64,000 nucleotides of DNA. It comes from NORP259 sp041398705. GTDB lineage: Bacteria; Planctomycetota; UBA1135; GCA-002686595. A program made the translations under genes and the position numbers. The notes beneath the pieces were generated by a model. It made no database searches and was not told the DNA's origin. It was given only the letters and a program-made list of their open reading frames with translations. The first letter of the stretch is position 1. Each line of letters begins with the position of its first letter. This document shows, piece after piece, positions 1 through 8,939 of this stretch. The DNA is taken from the NCBI GenBank assembly GCA_041398705.1, contig JAWKUI010000002.1, forward strand, positions 310,001 to 374,000. The letters are read 5' to 3'.

Positions 1-1
1 A

Positions 2-1585
2 CCGGCCGCGCGTCCGAGCACTCCCGTGACTCCGACCTCCCGTCCGTCGGTGCCCCGGGTGAATGAACCTTCCGCCCTGTCGCGCGCCCGCCAACGGGCC
101 CAGGAAGAAGCGAACAACCGCCGCGGCGGCATCGTGCCGAGCCAAGGCGACCGCACGCGCACGGGCCTAGTACCGAGCGACAACAGTCGCACCCGCAACG
201 AGCGCCCGAACCAAGGCGTGGACACCGGCAAGTCTGGCAACCTCGGATCGGGCCGGCTGCAGGCCGCGCGCACCACGCGCCGTCCTTCCGCCGCCACCGA
301 GAGCAAGGTCCCGGGCAACACCTCCGGCACCGGTTCGACCGGCTTGCGCCCCAGCGATCCCACCGGTTCGCAGCGGCCGAGCGCGGGTCCCGTAAAGCCC
401 GATGGCAGCAAACCCGACGGCATCCGTCCGGGTGGTAGCTCCGGTGCGGGCCGCCCCGACTCCGGGCGCCCGAGCGGCGGCCGTCCGTCGGCGGATACTG
501 CGAAGGCCAACCGCGATCGCTACCTGAGCGCCACCGGTTCGCGCCGCCCGTCGGCCGGCACCGGCATCACTCCGGGCAGCGGCACCACCACGGCCCGCAA
601 CCGCGGGGACTTCCGTCCGTCCTCCAACCCCGGCGTGAACCTGGGTACGGGCACCGGTGACATCACCGGGGGCTCGCACAACCACCGCTCGCTGTACCCG
701 GGGTACGGCAACAACCACTGCTGGCAAGGCGGATCGCCTTGGTCGCACTACTACTGGAACTGGAACTACTGGGGTACCGGTTACGGATGGTGGTGGTGCC
801 CGACCGCGTGGGTCACCAGCTACTGGTGGGATAGCTACTGGTACTACGGCGGCTACTGGCGCGTCGGTTACGTGCCCTCGTTCTACTACTACGGCCCGTT
901 CACCCAACCGCACGACCAGATCGTGATCCAGGTTGTGCAGGAAAGCCCGGAGCCCGAAGTGATCGTCGTGCAGCAAGGCGAGGCGGTGCAACAACCCGCG
1001 CCGGAAGCCGAGCCGATGGCGCCGGTGGGCATGGCCCCCGCGCCCGCGCCCGCCTCCAGCGGTCTGAGCCGCGCCGCGGACTACTACCTCACCCTGGGTG
1101 ACCGCTCGTTCCGCGACGGTCGCTACAGCGATGCGGTGCATCACTACGGCAAGGCGGTCGAATACGCGCCCGGCGAAGGGGTCCTGTTCATGATCCTGTC
1201 CGATGCGTTGTTCGCCACCGGCGACTACCACTACGGAGCCTACGCCCTGCGGCGCGCGCTGGAGATCGACCCGGCCCTGGCCGAAATGCCGGGCAACAAG
1301 CGCAGCTGGTACGGCGTTCCCTCGGACCTGGATCTGCACCTGACGCGCGCCCGCACCTGGGTGCTGCAACATCCCGAAGACGACGATGCGCGTTTGATGC
1401 TCGCCGCCAACGAGATCTTCGTCGAGCGGCCCGAAGCGGCGATCGAACTGCTCGGCGGCGGTGCGCTGCACCCGATCGGGGAAACCACCGCGGGGCACTT
1501 GCTGATGGAACGCGCCCGCCAGGAACTGGCGAACCGCCAGAAGCAAGCGGGTGCTCCGGAGTTCGTGGTGGAACCGCTGAAGTAA
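2..1585 (+). CDS. TPR protein with P/S/G-rich and W/Y-rich regions (5' truncated)
   Basis: The reading frame is already open at the window edge, so the true start lies upstream; a GTG at 26 is only the first internal start. Counting from that GTG, residues 1 to about 220 are low-complexity Pro/Ser/Gly/Arg with recurring RPSA motifs. Residues about 230-298 are packed with Trp and Tyr (WNWNYWG, GWWWCP, WYYGGYW). A short Gln/Pro/Ala linker follows, then TPR-like helical repeats from about 344 to 490 (AADYYLTLGDRSFRDGRYSDA is the clearest). The TPR part suggests protein binding; the disordered and aromatic parts suggest a cell-surface or matrix role, which is inference. Export cannot be judged because the N-terminus is missing. 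A strong hairpin follows the stop. Confidence 0.8.
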   Translation, partial: PAARPSTPVTPTSRPSVPRVNEPSALSRARQRAQEEANNRRGGIVPSQGDRTRTGLVPSDNSRTRNERPNQGVDTGKSGNLGSGRLQAARTTRRPSAATESKVPGNTSGTGSTGLRPSDPTGSQRPSAGPVKPDGSKPDGIRPGGSSGAGRPDSGRPSGGRPSADTAKANRDRYLSATGSRRPSAGTGITPGSGTTTARNRGDFRPSSNPGVNLGTGTGDITGGSHNHRSLYPGYGNNHCWQGGSPWSHYYWNWNYWGTGYGWWWCPTAWVTSYWWDSYWYYGGYWRVGYVPSFYYYGPFTQPHDQIVIQVVQESPEPEVIVVQQGEAVQQPAPEAEPMAPVGMAPAPAPASSGLSRAADYYLTLGDRSFRDGRYSDAVHHYGKAVEYAPGEGVLFMILSDALFATGDYHYGAYALRRALEIDPALAEMPGNKRSWYGVPSDLDLHLTRARTWVLQHPEDDDARLMLAANEIFVERPEAAIELLGGGALHPIGETTAGHLLMERARQELANRQKQAGAPEFVVEPLK

Positions 1586-1603
1586 GCGTGCTTCCAGAAA
1601 TGC

Positions 1604-1645
1604 GCGCGCCCGGAAGCCCCTAGGGGTTTTCGGGCGCGCTTGTTT
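1604..1645. terminator. Bidirectional rho-independent terminator
   Basis: A long GC-rich hairpin (left arm 1604-1620, right arm 1623-1639, G-U pairs at two sites) is followed by TTGTTTT on the + strand. It lies between the convergent TPR gene (ends 1585) and the galactokinase gene (ends 1667), so it probably stops transcription from both sides. Confidence 0.8.
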
Positions 1646-1666
1646 TCACGGGAGAGTCGCGCTCGA

Positions 1667-2884
1667 TCAACCGATCAAGGTCTCACGGGGCCCTTCGTCC
1701 CCGTGGAACACCTCCACGCTGGGAACCCAGCCCTTCTCGTCCCGGTAGCGTTGCTGCACGTGCTCGACGACCTCTTGCACGCCCGCCGGATCCACCAGCA
1801 TGACGGTGCAACCGCCGAAGCCCGCGCCGGTGAGGCGGGACCCAAAGCAGGGCGCGCACTCGGTCGCTGCCTGCACGAGAAGGTCCAGCTCGGGACTCGA
1901 AACCTCGAACAGGTCGCGCAGGGAACGGTGCGTGGTGGTCATCAGCGCACCCAACTTCACGTAGTCGCCCTGCTCCAGCGCCTGGCGCGCCTGCATCGTG
2001 CGCCCCACTTCCTGGACCACGTGTTCGGCCCGCCGGGCCAGGGTCGGTTCGAGGCGATGGCGATGGGTCTCGAGTTCCTCCGGACGCACGTCGCGCAGGA
2101 CCTGCGCCCCGGGCACGTGGGGCGCGAGGGTTTCGAAGGCCTTCGCGCATTGCCGCACCCGTTTGTTGAACTCGCTGGCCGCCAGTTCGCGCTGCACACC
2201 GCTGTTCGCCACGACGATCGCCAGGGCATCGAAGTCGACCGGCAGGTGTTCGAAGGATCGATCTTTGCAGTCGAGCCACAGCAGGTGCCCCGGCCGCGCG
2301 AGCCCGATCGCATAGGGATCCATGATGCCGCACTGCACCCCGACAAACTCCCGTTCGGCCTGCAGGGCGCAATCGACTTGGTCCAAACGCGACAGATCAA
2401 GTCCCCAGATCTCGGTAAGCGCGAACGCCGTACCGACGCAGATCGATGCGGAGGAGGACAAACCCGCCCCCACCGGCAGGTTGCCGCCGAACAGCACATC
2501 CAGCCCGCACAGCTCCGTATCGCTGCCTCCATCCCGGTGCCGCTGCAGCAGCTCGCGGATGACTCCCACGGGATAATCCACCCAGCGGTGGGAGCGATCG
2601 GTGGGCACCCGGTCCAAATCGAACTGCAGCCCCTGGGAGTCCAACTGGGATTCGAGCCGCAGCACGCGGTCGGTGCGCGGGCGCACGGCCAGGAAAGTGC
2701 CCCGATCGATGGCGGTCGGCATTACCGGACCGCCGTTGTAGTCCAGGTGCCCCCCGAACAGGTTCACGCGGCCGGGGGAGAAGAAGGTGCGCACCGCTGC
2801 GGCGTCGCCACCCATGCGGGTGCGGAACTCGGCGGTGTGGCGACCCAGCAATTCGGACAGGCTTAGGGCAGGCTCGGCAGGCAT
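1667..2884 (-). CDS. galK: Galactokinase-like GHMP kinase
   Basis: At 405 aa this matches galactokinase length. Such enzymes phosphorylate galactose at O1 with ATP in the Leloir pathway. The N-terminal sugar-binding signature is at 38-52 (GRVNLFGGHLDYNGG), the GHMP ATP loop LPVGAGLSSSAS at 136-147, the catalytic-Asp motif CGIMDPY with Asp189, and the C-terminal GAGFGGC motif near 365. The Glu of the classical GEHTDY signature is Gly here and Thr is Leu, so the preferred sugar could differ. No galT or galE is adjacent. The start is the ATG at 2884 because residues upstream in this frame are low-complexity and resemble nothing. It ends at a shared terminator. Confidence 0.82.
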   Translation of the reverse strand: MPAEPALSLSELLGRHTAEFRTRMGGDAAAVRTFFSPGRVNLFGGHLDYNGGPVMPTAIDRGTFLAVRPRTDRVLRLESQLDSQGLQFDLDRVPTDRSHRWVDYPVGVIRELLQRHRDGGSDTELCGLDVLFGGNLPVGAGLSSSASICVGTAFALTEIWGLDLSRLDQVDCALQAEREFVGVQCGIMDPYAIGLARPGHLLWLDCKDRSFEHLPVDFDALAIVVANSGVQRELAASEFNKRVRQCAKAFETLAPHVPGAQVLRDVRPEELETHRHRLEPTLARRAEHVVQEVGRTMQARQALEQGDYVKLGALMTTTHRSLRDLFEVSSPELDLLVQAATECAPCFGSRLTGAGFGGCTVMLVDPAGVQEVVEHVQQRYRDEKGWVPSVEVFHGDEGPRETLIG

Positions 2885-3001
2885 GGGCCAAGGGTACCAA
2901 ACCCCGGCTCCACCGCCCCCTGCCGTCCCGGACCCGGATGGAAGGCCCCCCGGCCCCTCGCGAAAGGTGCAGAGCCCCCTCCCAAGCGGTACAGTACGCC
3001 C

Positions 3002-3334
3002 ATGTTGCGCCTCCGCCCCACCCTGCGCGGCCTCGCTTTGGCCACCGCGCTGACCCTGCTCGTCCCCGCCTGCGCATCGGTCTCGGTCAAGCGCAGCACC
3101 AAGACCTCGGGCACCTACGTGAGCACGGGGTGGGCCGTGACGATCTTCTCGATCGACATGCCCCGCAGCGCCCTGAAGATCGCCCGCGGCAACGCGGCCG
3201 ACATCCATCAGGCCAACACCACCGAAACCCACGCCCACATCACCCCGGACTGGGGTTGGTGGAACTGGATCTTCGACATCGTGTCGGTGCGCAAGGCCAC
3301 GGTGCGCGGCACCTGGGGCTTCGACGACCACTAG
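3002..3334 (+). CDS. Small lipoprotein of unknown function
   Basis: The 110-aa product has a positively charged N-terminus, a hydrophobic stretch and a lipobox LVPAC, with the lipidated Cys near residue 24. The mature part is about 86 aa, contains a Trp-rich DWGWWNWIFD segment and ends SVRKATVRGTWGFDDH. It should be membrane-anchored in the periplasm or outer membrane. It is divergent from the galactokinase gene with 117 bp between the starts, enough for two promoters. Its last 4 nt overlap the end of the convergent epimerase gene. I do not recognise the family; a loose resemblance to small TRL-like lipoproteins is only a guess. Confidence 0.72.
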   Translation: MLRLRPTLRGLALATALTLLVPACASVSVKRSTKTSGTYVSTGWAVTIFSIDMPRSALKIARGNAADIHQANTTETHAHITPDWGWWNWIFDIVSVRKATVRGTWGFDDH

Positions 3335-4359
3335 TCGCGCGCGGTTTCTGGCGGCAGCACGCCCCGGGCGCGCAGTGTAGTGATGGTGTCCTCGAGCACC
3401 GCATCGAAGGGCCGCGGACACCAACCGAGTTCGCGCCGCGCGCGTTCCCCGCTGTGGCGAAACTCCAACGCGAGCATGCGCGCCGATTCGGGCGTCACCA
3501 TCACCGGCTCGCGTACCCGGCTGATCGCGCGCAACAGGCCGATGATCCCTCCCCAGACCGGGCGGGGCAAGGTGAACCAGACCGGATCGCGGCCGCGCAG
3601 TCGGCGGCCGACCACGGCGAACAGCTCCCGGGTCGACAGGTACCGTTCGGTCAGGATGTAACGCTGCCCGGCGGCGCCACGCTCGAGGGCCAGGCGCACG
3701 CCCCGCGCGCAATCGGCGACCCCGACCACCGCCATGCCTCCGGGCGGAACCACGCGGCCGATGCGGCCTTGCGCCATGCCCAACAGGAAGCGCGCCGTAT
3801 TCGCCTGATCCTGCACCGGCCCGAAGATCGCCCCCGGACACACGGTGACCACCTCGAGCTCGCCCCAATCCCCCATGGCGTAGACCTCCCCCGCGTGTTT
3901 GCTCTGCAGGTAGGCCACCGGCACATCGCCATCGCGGAAGGGCGCACTCTCATCGGTCGTTTCGCCGGGTCGCGAACTGCCCACCGCCGCTACGGAACTG
4001 ACGTGCACCGCGCGGCGCACCCCCACGTCGCGCGCCGCTTGCAATAGGGTACGCACGGCTTCCGCGTTGCACTGCCAGAGCCGATCGCGGTCCCGCCGGC
4101 GATAGCTGACCAGCGCGGCATTGTGCACGAGCCGGAAGTCCCCGAGCTGCTCCCGCGCGGCTTCCATCGCGTGCGTGACCTCGCCGGGTTGCGTCAGTTC
4201 CGCGGACACGAACTCCACGGGCAGGCCGGCGAGCACGCTGCGATCCGAGCCCGCGCGCACGGTCACCCCCACGCGGTATCCGTGATCGAGGAACTCGCGC
4301 ACTAGGTACCGGCCGAGGAAACCGGTGCCGCCGGTGATCAGCACCGCGGCATCAGCCAT
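3331..4359 (-). CDS. NAD-dependent epimerase/dehydratase (extended SDR)
   Basis: The 342-aa protein starts with a Rossmann dinucleotide loop GGTGFLG at 10-16. It has the SDR catalytic set Ser121/Ser122, Tyr150 and Lys154 (YLQSK), and ends in a variable substrate domain. It resembles the dihydroflavonol-reductase or HpnA-like group of extended SDRs that act on nucleotide sugars, sterols or hopanoid precursors; the substrate cannot be read from sequence. The ATG at 4359 overlaps by 8 nt the expected TGA of the upstream sensor-kinase gene, so the two are co-transcribed and probably translationally coupled. In the sequence as given the kinase frame runs straight into this gene, which I ascribe to a 1-nt error in the kinase gene. 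Confidence 0.85.
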   Translation of the reverse strand: MADAAVLITGGTGFLGRYLVREFLDHGYRVGVTVRAGSDRSVLAGLPVEFVSAELTQPGEVTHAMEAAREQLGDFRLVHNAALVSYRRRDRDRLWQCNAEAVRTLLQAARDVGVRRAVHVSSVAAVGSSRPGETTDESAPFRDGDVPVAYLQSKHAGEVYAMGDWGELEVVTVCPGAIFGPVQDQANTARFLLGMAQGRIGRVVPPGGMAVVGVADCARGVRLALERGAAGQRYILTERYLSTRELFAVVGRRLRGRDPVWFTLPRPVWGGIIGLLRAISRVREPVMVTPESARMLALEFRHSGERARRELGWCPRPFDAVLEDTITTLRARGVLPPETARD

Positions 4360-6303
4360 GGGACGCGGCGGCCCGGGGCAGCAGGATCTCGGCGATGGCG
4401 CCGACGCCGCTTTCGGAGTTGCGCAGGAAACCTTGCCGCCGCGCGCTTCGACGACGCGTTTGACGATAGCGAGGCCCAGACCCGTGCCCGCGCTGCGCGT
4501 GGTGAAGTGGGGCTCGAACAGGTGCGGTAGGGCTTCGGCGGGAATCCCCGCGCCCGTATCACGGATCGTGAAGCGCACCTGATCCCCTTCCAGCGCCGCG
4601 TGGGCGTGCAGTTCCCCGCCCGACGGCATCGCCTCGAGCGCATTCGCGATCAGGTTCGCGAGGGCGCGCAGCATATCGCCCCGGTGCACGCGCACCGCAT
4701 CCACCAGCTCGAGCCCGCTGGTGTGCAGCTGCACTCCGTTTTCGTCCGCCCAGACCCCCGCATTCTCGAGGGCCTCGGCGAGCAGCGGCCCGGCGGCCAC
4801 CGATTCGGTGCGCTTGGCTCCCCCCGCAAACGCCGAGAAGTCCTGGGTGACCTCGCGCATCGAATCGACTTGCCGGTCGATCATATCGAGGGTGTGGTTC
4901 AACAGCGGCTCGAATTCGTCGCGCCGCTCGTTCCAGGCGCGGCGCAGAAGCCCGGTCGACAAGCGGATCGGCGTCAGCGGATTCTTGATCTCGTGCGCCA
5001 CCTGCAACGCCATCTCGCGCCAAGCGGATTCCTTTTCGGCGCGGATCAACCGGTCGCGGTTCTCCGCCAGATCGTGGGCCATCGCGTTGAACGACTCGGA
5101 AAGCTGGGCGACCTCGTCCTTGCCCCGCACGGGCACGCGCGCATCTAGATCCCCTTCGGCAACCCGCTTGGCCTGGGCTCTGAGCTCGATGACCGGCGCG
5201 GTGAAGCGGTGCGCGATCGCCCAAGCGACGGCACAACCCAGCAACAGCGCAACCAGCGATGCCCAGAGCAACAGCCCCGCCACTTCCTTGACGGGCCCCG
5301 CGAAGTCCTGTTGTTCGACCCCGACCCCGATCACCCATTCGAGTCCCACGTCGCTCTTGAGGCGATAGAACGCGGCCTTCTTGCGCACGCCGCCGAACTC
5401 GTAGTCGGGGTACATACCGTAGGTCTCCGAGCGCGCGGCCTCGACCATCGGCCGCAGTCGCCCCTGTTCCAATTCGCTGACCTTCTTGCCGTACAGACTG
5501 CGCTGATGGTGCGCCAGGATCGTGTCCGCGTCCGCGCCCCAGATCCACGCGTAGGACGATTGATAGATGTCCTCGGGCTTGTCGCGACCCACCGCGTCGA
5601 AACGCCGCACGCCGTAGCGCGCGACCATCGCTTGGATGTGGGTCCAATCCATGAAAGCCACTACCACGCCCGGCGACTCGTCGAGGTCGAGCGGATCGAT
5701 GCGCGCCGCGAACCCCACCTGGTAGAGCTGACTGCCCGGCCCCTCCGGCGGTCCGAACTCCGAGCGATGGAAGTCGACGGCGGCGTATCCATCGCGCATG
5801 CAACGCTGGAACCACTCGTCGTCGCCGTAGAACAAGCTGGCGCAGCGTTCCAGGTCTTCCGCGGTCAACGCCACGTCTCCCAAGGTCGTGTTCCATCCCA
5901 CCACGTTGCCGCTGCGGTCCACCGCCAGCACGCGGCTGTACCCACTGCTGAGGGCCACCAGGTTGTTCAGCAACCGCTCGACGAATTCGTCGAAGACCGA
6001 GCGATCTCGGCTGGTCAATGCCACTTCCCCGTCGTCGGACACGGCGGGCGCGCTGCGGTCGGCCACGTACCAGTTGAGCAGCGGCACACCGGCAAGAAAC
6101 GCCACATCCTGACGCCGCTCGAGCAACTCACGCTCGAGCTGACCTGCGAGGTCGGCGGTCGTGCTCATCAGGTGGTAGCGCACCACCTCCTCCGCACGCT
6201 CCTGGATGACCTTGCTGCGCACGTACCAAGTGAACCCGAGCAAGGGCAGGGCCATGCTCGCCAGCACGGCGAGCATCCACTTTGCGGTGATACCTCGAAT
6301 CAT
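4352..6303 (-). CDS. Membrane sensor histidine kinase, frameshifted near its 3' end
   Basis: This is a sensor kinase of about 650 aa. A transmembrane helix lies at about 9-28, a large extracytoplasmic sensor region at 30-340 (double-Cache-like, inferred), TM2 at about 341-362, a HAMP domain, and a HisKA box VAHEIKNPLTPIRL around 438. HATPase motifs follow: ANLIANALEA, DTGAGIP and TGLGLAIVKR. After RGGKVS the frame loses kinase character and continues in frame into the epimerase. Adding one C in the CC run at 4426-4427 gives the normal ending LRNSESGVGAIAEILLP and a TGA at 4352-4354 that overlaps the epimerase ATG. The span of 1952 nt is exactly one short of 651 codons. The start is the ATG at 6303. 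It has no adjacent response regulator. Overall layout resembles NtrY-type kinases. Confidence 0.82.
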
Positions 6304-6450
6304 GGCGCGCGCCCATTGTAGGAGCCGCCTGGTGCCCCGGACCTGCCGGCCAGGTCTTTTCGCGAGGGAGCGCGGGTTCAAGATCCAGGCCCGGTCCCCG
6401 CCCACAGCCGAATTGCCAAGCCCTGCGCAGCCACCTACCCTGTGCGTTCC

Positions 6451-7485
6451 ATGGCCCGCACCGGTCTGCCCCCCGATTGCCAACCCCGACGCATCCTGCT
6501 CGTGCGCCTCTCGCATCTGGGGGACGCAAGCCAGGCGGTTGCGGTGGTCCATGCCCTGCAGACCCGGTTTCCGACCGCCGGACTCTACTGGGCGATGCAA
6601 TCGGAGTTCGCCGGTTTGCTCGACTGCCTGCCCCAGCTCGCCGGCCGCATTCTCTTCAACCGGCGCGGGGGATTCCGGGCCTGGCCGCGCCTGCGCCGCG
6701 AGTTGCAGCCCCATGGCTTCGACCTGGCGGTGGATGCCCAGGGCAACTGGAAGAGCGCGATGGTGACCCGCCTGTCCGGAGCGCCCGTGCGCCTGGGCCT
6801 GCACACGCGCGATTGGCGCGAACCCTCCGCCGCCTGGGTAACGAATTGGCGCGCCACGCCCGCCACCGGCCCCCATGCCATGCAACGCATGCAGGCTTTG
6901 GTCGAAGCGATCCAACCCGGCGCCCCCCTGCAACCCCACATCCCCATCGACCCTGCGCACCTGGACACGGCGCGACGACAACTCGCGCAGTGGCAAACCT
7001 CCGGCGCCGCCCCCCTGCGCCGCATCCTGCACCTCTCGGTCCCGGGCGATGATCGCAGCCTGCCGCCGGAACTCTGCCGAGAATTGGTGCAAAGTTGGAG
7101 TGCCGCAGGCGAGGGCACTCTGGTGCTTTCGGGGCCAGCGGAGGCCGAACTCGGGCGGCAGTTCGAGCAACAGTTCCAAGCCGACCCGGCCGTACGCCAT
7201 TGGGTCGGACAGCGCGGCGTACCGCAGTTGTGCGCCCTGTTCGCTGCGGCCGCCGAAGCCGGCCTCGTGCTCGTGGCCAGCGACTCCGGTCCGTGCCACC
7301 TCGCCACCGCCTGCGATCTGCCCACGCGCATCCTGTTCGGCCGCACGCGCCCCGAACGCAACGGACCCTGGCCCCTGCCCGGCCCCGGCAGTCCGCACCG
7401 CACCTTGCTCGCCCCCGGCGGCGACCTGCGCCGCCTGGCTGCGGACGAAGTGCACGCGTGGATCGCGCAGGATGCAAGGCCCTGA
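6451..7485 (+). CDS. Glycosyltransferase family 9 (heptosyltransferase-like)
   Basis: The 344-aa protein opens with ILLVRLSHLGDAS, the nucleotide-sugar-independent N-terminal motif of GT9 enzymes. Near the C-terminus it has the donor-binding motif ASDSGPCHLATA, the counterpart of the usual DTGPMHLA. GT9 members add heptoses or related sugars to the LPS inner core at the cytoplasmic face of the inner membrane. ATG at 6451 is preferred over a GTG 9 nt upstream. It is divergent from the sensor kinase, with 147 bp between. Other envelope genes follow in the next 6 kb (LptF/G permease, WaaP-like kinase, LpxL-like acyltransferase), which supports a role in LPS assembly. Confidence 0.85.
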   Translation: MARTGLPPDCQPRRILLVRLSHLGDASQAVAVVHALQTRFPTAGLYWAMQSEFAGLLDCLPQLAGRILFNRRGGFRAWPRLRRELQPHGFDLAVDAQGNWKSAMVTRLSGAPVRLGLHTRDWREPSAAWVTNWRATPATGPHAMQRMQALVEAIQPGAPLQPHIPIDPAHLDTARRQLAQWQTSGAAPLRRILHLSVPGDDRSLPPELCRELVQSWSAAGEGTLVLSGPAEAELGRQFEQQFQADPAVRHWVGQRGVPQLCALFAAAAEAGLVLVASDSGPCHLATACDLPTRILFGRTRPERNGPWPLPGPGSPHRTLLAPGGDLRRLAADEVHAWIAQDARP

Positions 7486-7490
7486 AACAA

Positions 7491-7527
7491 CGCGGCCCAC
7501 CTACCCCATCGGGGCAGGCGGGCCGCG
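7491..7527 (-). terminator. Rho-independent terminator
   Basis: A 17-bp hairpin with a 3-nt loop is fully paired only in the minus-strand transcript, where G-U wobbles replace A-C mismatches. It is followed by TTGTTTC on that strand. It lies 20 nt beyond the stop of the minus-strand TPR lipoprotein gene and also faces the end of the GT9 gene. Confidence 0.75.
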
Positions 7528-7547
7528 CCTCGTGCGTCTAGCCGGTT

Positions 7548-8843
7548 CTACTCGACTTTGCCCGTCCCCGAACCGGTTGTGGCGTCGGGCAGCCGGATGC
7601 CCCGGCGCTCCAGGTCGGCAACGCGTTCGGGCACGTCGCGGTAGTCGGGCCAAAGTACCTCGATGCGCTTCAGCAAACCGAGCCGCTCTTGCGAATCCCG
7701 GGTGTTCTGGACTTCGGCGTAGAGGGACGTGACCTGGGCCACACGCCCCTTGAGCTCGCCCAGCCGCTTCTGGACGTCGGCAAACCCCGGCGCCTGTACC
7801 AGCAATTCTTCGTAGTCCTGGATCGCCTCTTCCAGGCGCCAGTCGTGCTCCGAGCTTAACGCGCCCTCATACACCGACTGCAACCGGGCCTGCTCGACCT
7901 CTTCCAGCACGGCGTGCACCTCTTCGGTCTGCACGGTGCCCAGGGTCAGGGCCTCTTCGAGAATGACCCGCGCTTCGAAGAACTGGCCACGGGAAAGGGC
8001 CCCGCGACCCCGCGCCAGATACCCAGCCACCTCGACCTCCAGCGCCGTGCGGCGCACCCCCTCGCGGGCGGTCTCGTTGTCGCCATCAAAGCGCAAGGCC
8101 TGCTGGTACTCGGCGCGCGAGGCATGGAACAGGCGCTCCTCCTCGAGTTTCTTGCCGTTGTCGGCGTGCTCCATCGAACGCGCCTTGTCGACCTGCTGGC
8201 TGCGACGGTTCAACCGGTCGTCCGCATCACGGAACTTGCGCACGTAACCGAAGCGGTTGGCGGCAATCGAGTACTCCTTCTCGACGAGGGCCGAAACCCC
8301 TTGGTCGTAGTACTCGCTCGCCATCGTCTGGCGGTAGGCCAATTGCCGATCGAGGCTGGTCATCGCCGCCACGGCCGGTTCGTACTCGGGATAGATTTCG
8401 ACCGCTTGGTTGAAGCGGCGCCAGGCCTCCTGGAATTCGTCGTTGCCGACCAGGTCGACCCCCTCGTCGGTCAGTCGGCGGGCGAGTTTGGTGCGGGTCT
8501 TGGTCTCCCACGCCTTCGCCAAGTCGTGCTCCGGATCGATCTCGAGCACCTTGTCGAAGTAGGTCAGCGCCAGGCGGTCCTGATCGCGCAGGGTCGCGTC
8601 GCGTCCCCGGTCGAGCAGCCAAGCGATCGAAGCCCCCTGGTGCAGGGCTTCGAGTTCCGCGCTGACCGGGTCCATCTCGCGCAACCGGGCGGCGGTCTCC
8701 ACGGCTTCAGCGTATTGGCCGCTACGGACCAGGGCATTCACCTGGGCAACCGGGTCGGCGGCCTTCTCGGGGCCAGCGCAGGCAGCCAGCAGGAGCAGAC
8801 CGGGGACGAAGGGCGCGAGCCGGGGGGCTTGGAGGAACTGCAT
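7548..8843 (-). CDS. TPR lipoprotein
   Basis: The 431-aa product has a signal peptide ending in a lipobox LLAAC (Cys22), so it is predicted to be a lipid-anchored periplasmic protein. The rest is helical with repeated TPR-type units (for example YAEAVETAARL, ALTYFDKVLEIDPEHD, FQEAWRRFNQAVEIYPEYEP, IQDYEELLVQAPGF). TPR proteins act as assembly scaffolds; the partner here is unknown. The gene sits 96 bp downstream of the LptF/G permease gene on the same strand and may share its transcript, hinting at an envelope-assembly role. It ends just before a clear terminator. Confidence 0.83.
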   Translation of the reverse strand: MQFLQAPRLAPFVPGLLLLAACAGPEKAADPVAQVNALVRSGQYAEAVETAARLREMDPVSAELEALHQGASIAWLLDRGRDATLRDQDRLALTYFDKVLEIDPEHDLAKAWETKTRTKLARRLTDEGVDLVGNDEFQEAWRRFNQAVEIYPEYEPAVAAMTSLDRQLAYRQTMASEYYDQGVSALVEKEYSIAANRFGYVRKFRDADDRLNRRSQQVDKARSMEHADNGKKLEEERLFHASRAEYQQALRFDGDNETAREGVRRTALEVEVAGYLARGRGALSRGQFFEARVILEEALTLGTVQTEEVHAVLEEVEQARLQSVYEGALSSEHDWRLEEAIQDYEELLVQAPGFADVQKRLGELKGRVAQVTSLYAEVQNTRDSQERLGLLKRIEVLWPDYRDVPERVADLERRGIRLPDATTGSGTGKVE

Positions 8844-8939
8844 AGGAGGAGGGGGACGACCGGGAGGGTGCCATCTTCCCGCCCCGGGCGCCAGGATGCA
8901 AACCCCTGGGGTCCCGGCACTTGGGGGGCGGTCCCGGGC

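Noticed and set aside
3331..7500. A single minus-strand frame of about 1389 codons joining epimerase, sensor kinase and an N-terminal extension
   Set aside because: The part above 6303 is the antisense of the GT9 gene and has no protein-like character. The kinase-epimerase join is explained by one missing base at 4426-4427 that removes the kinase stop.
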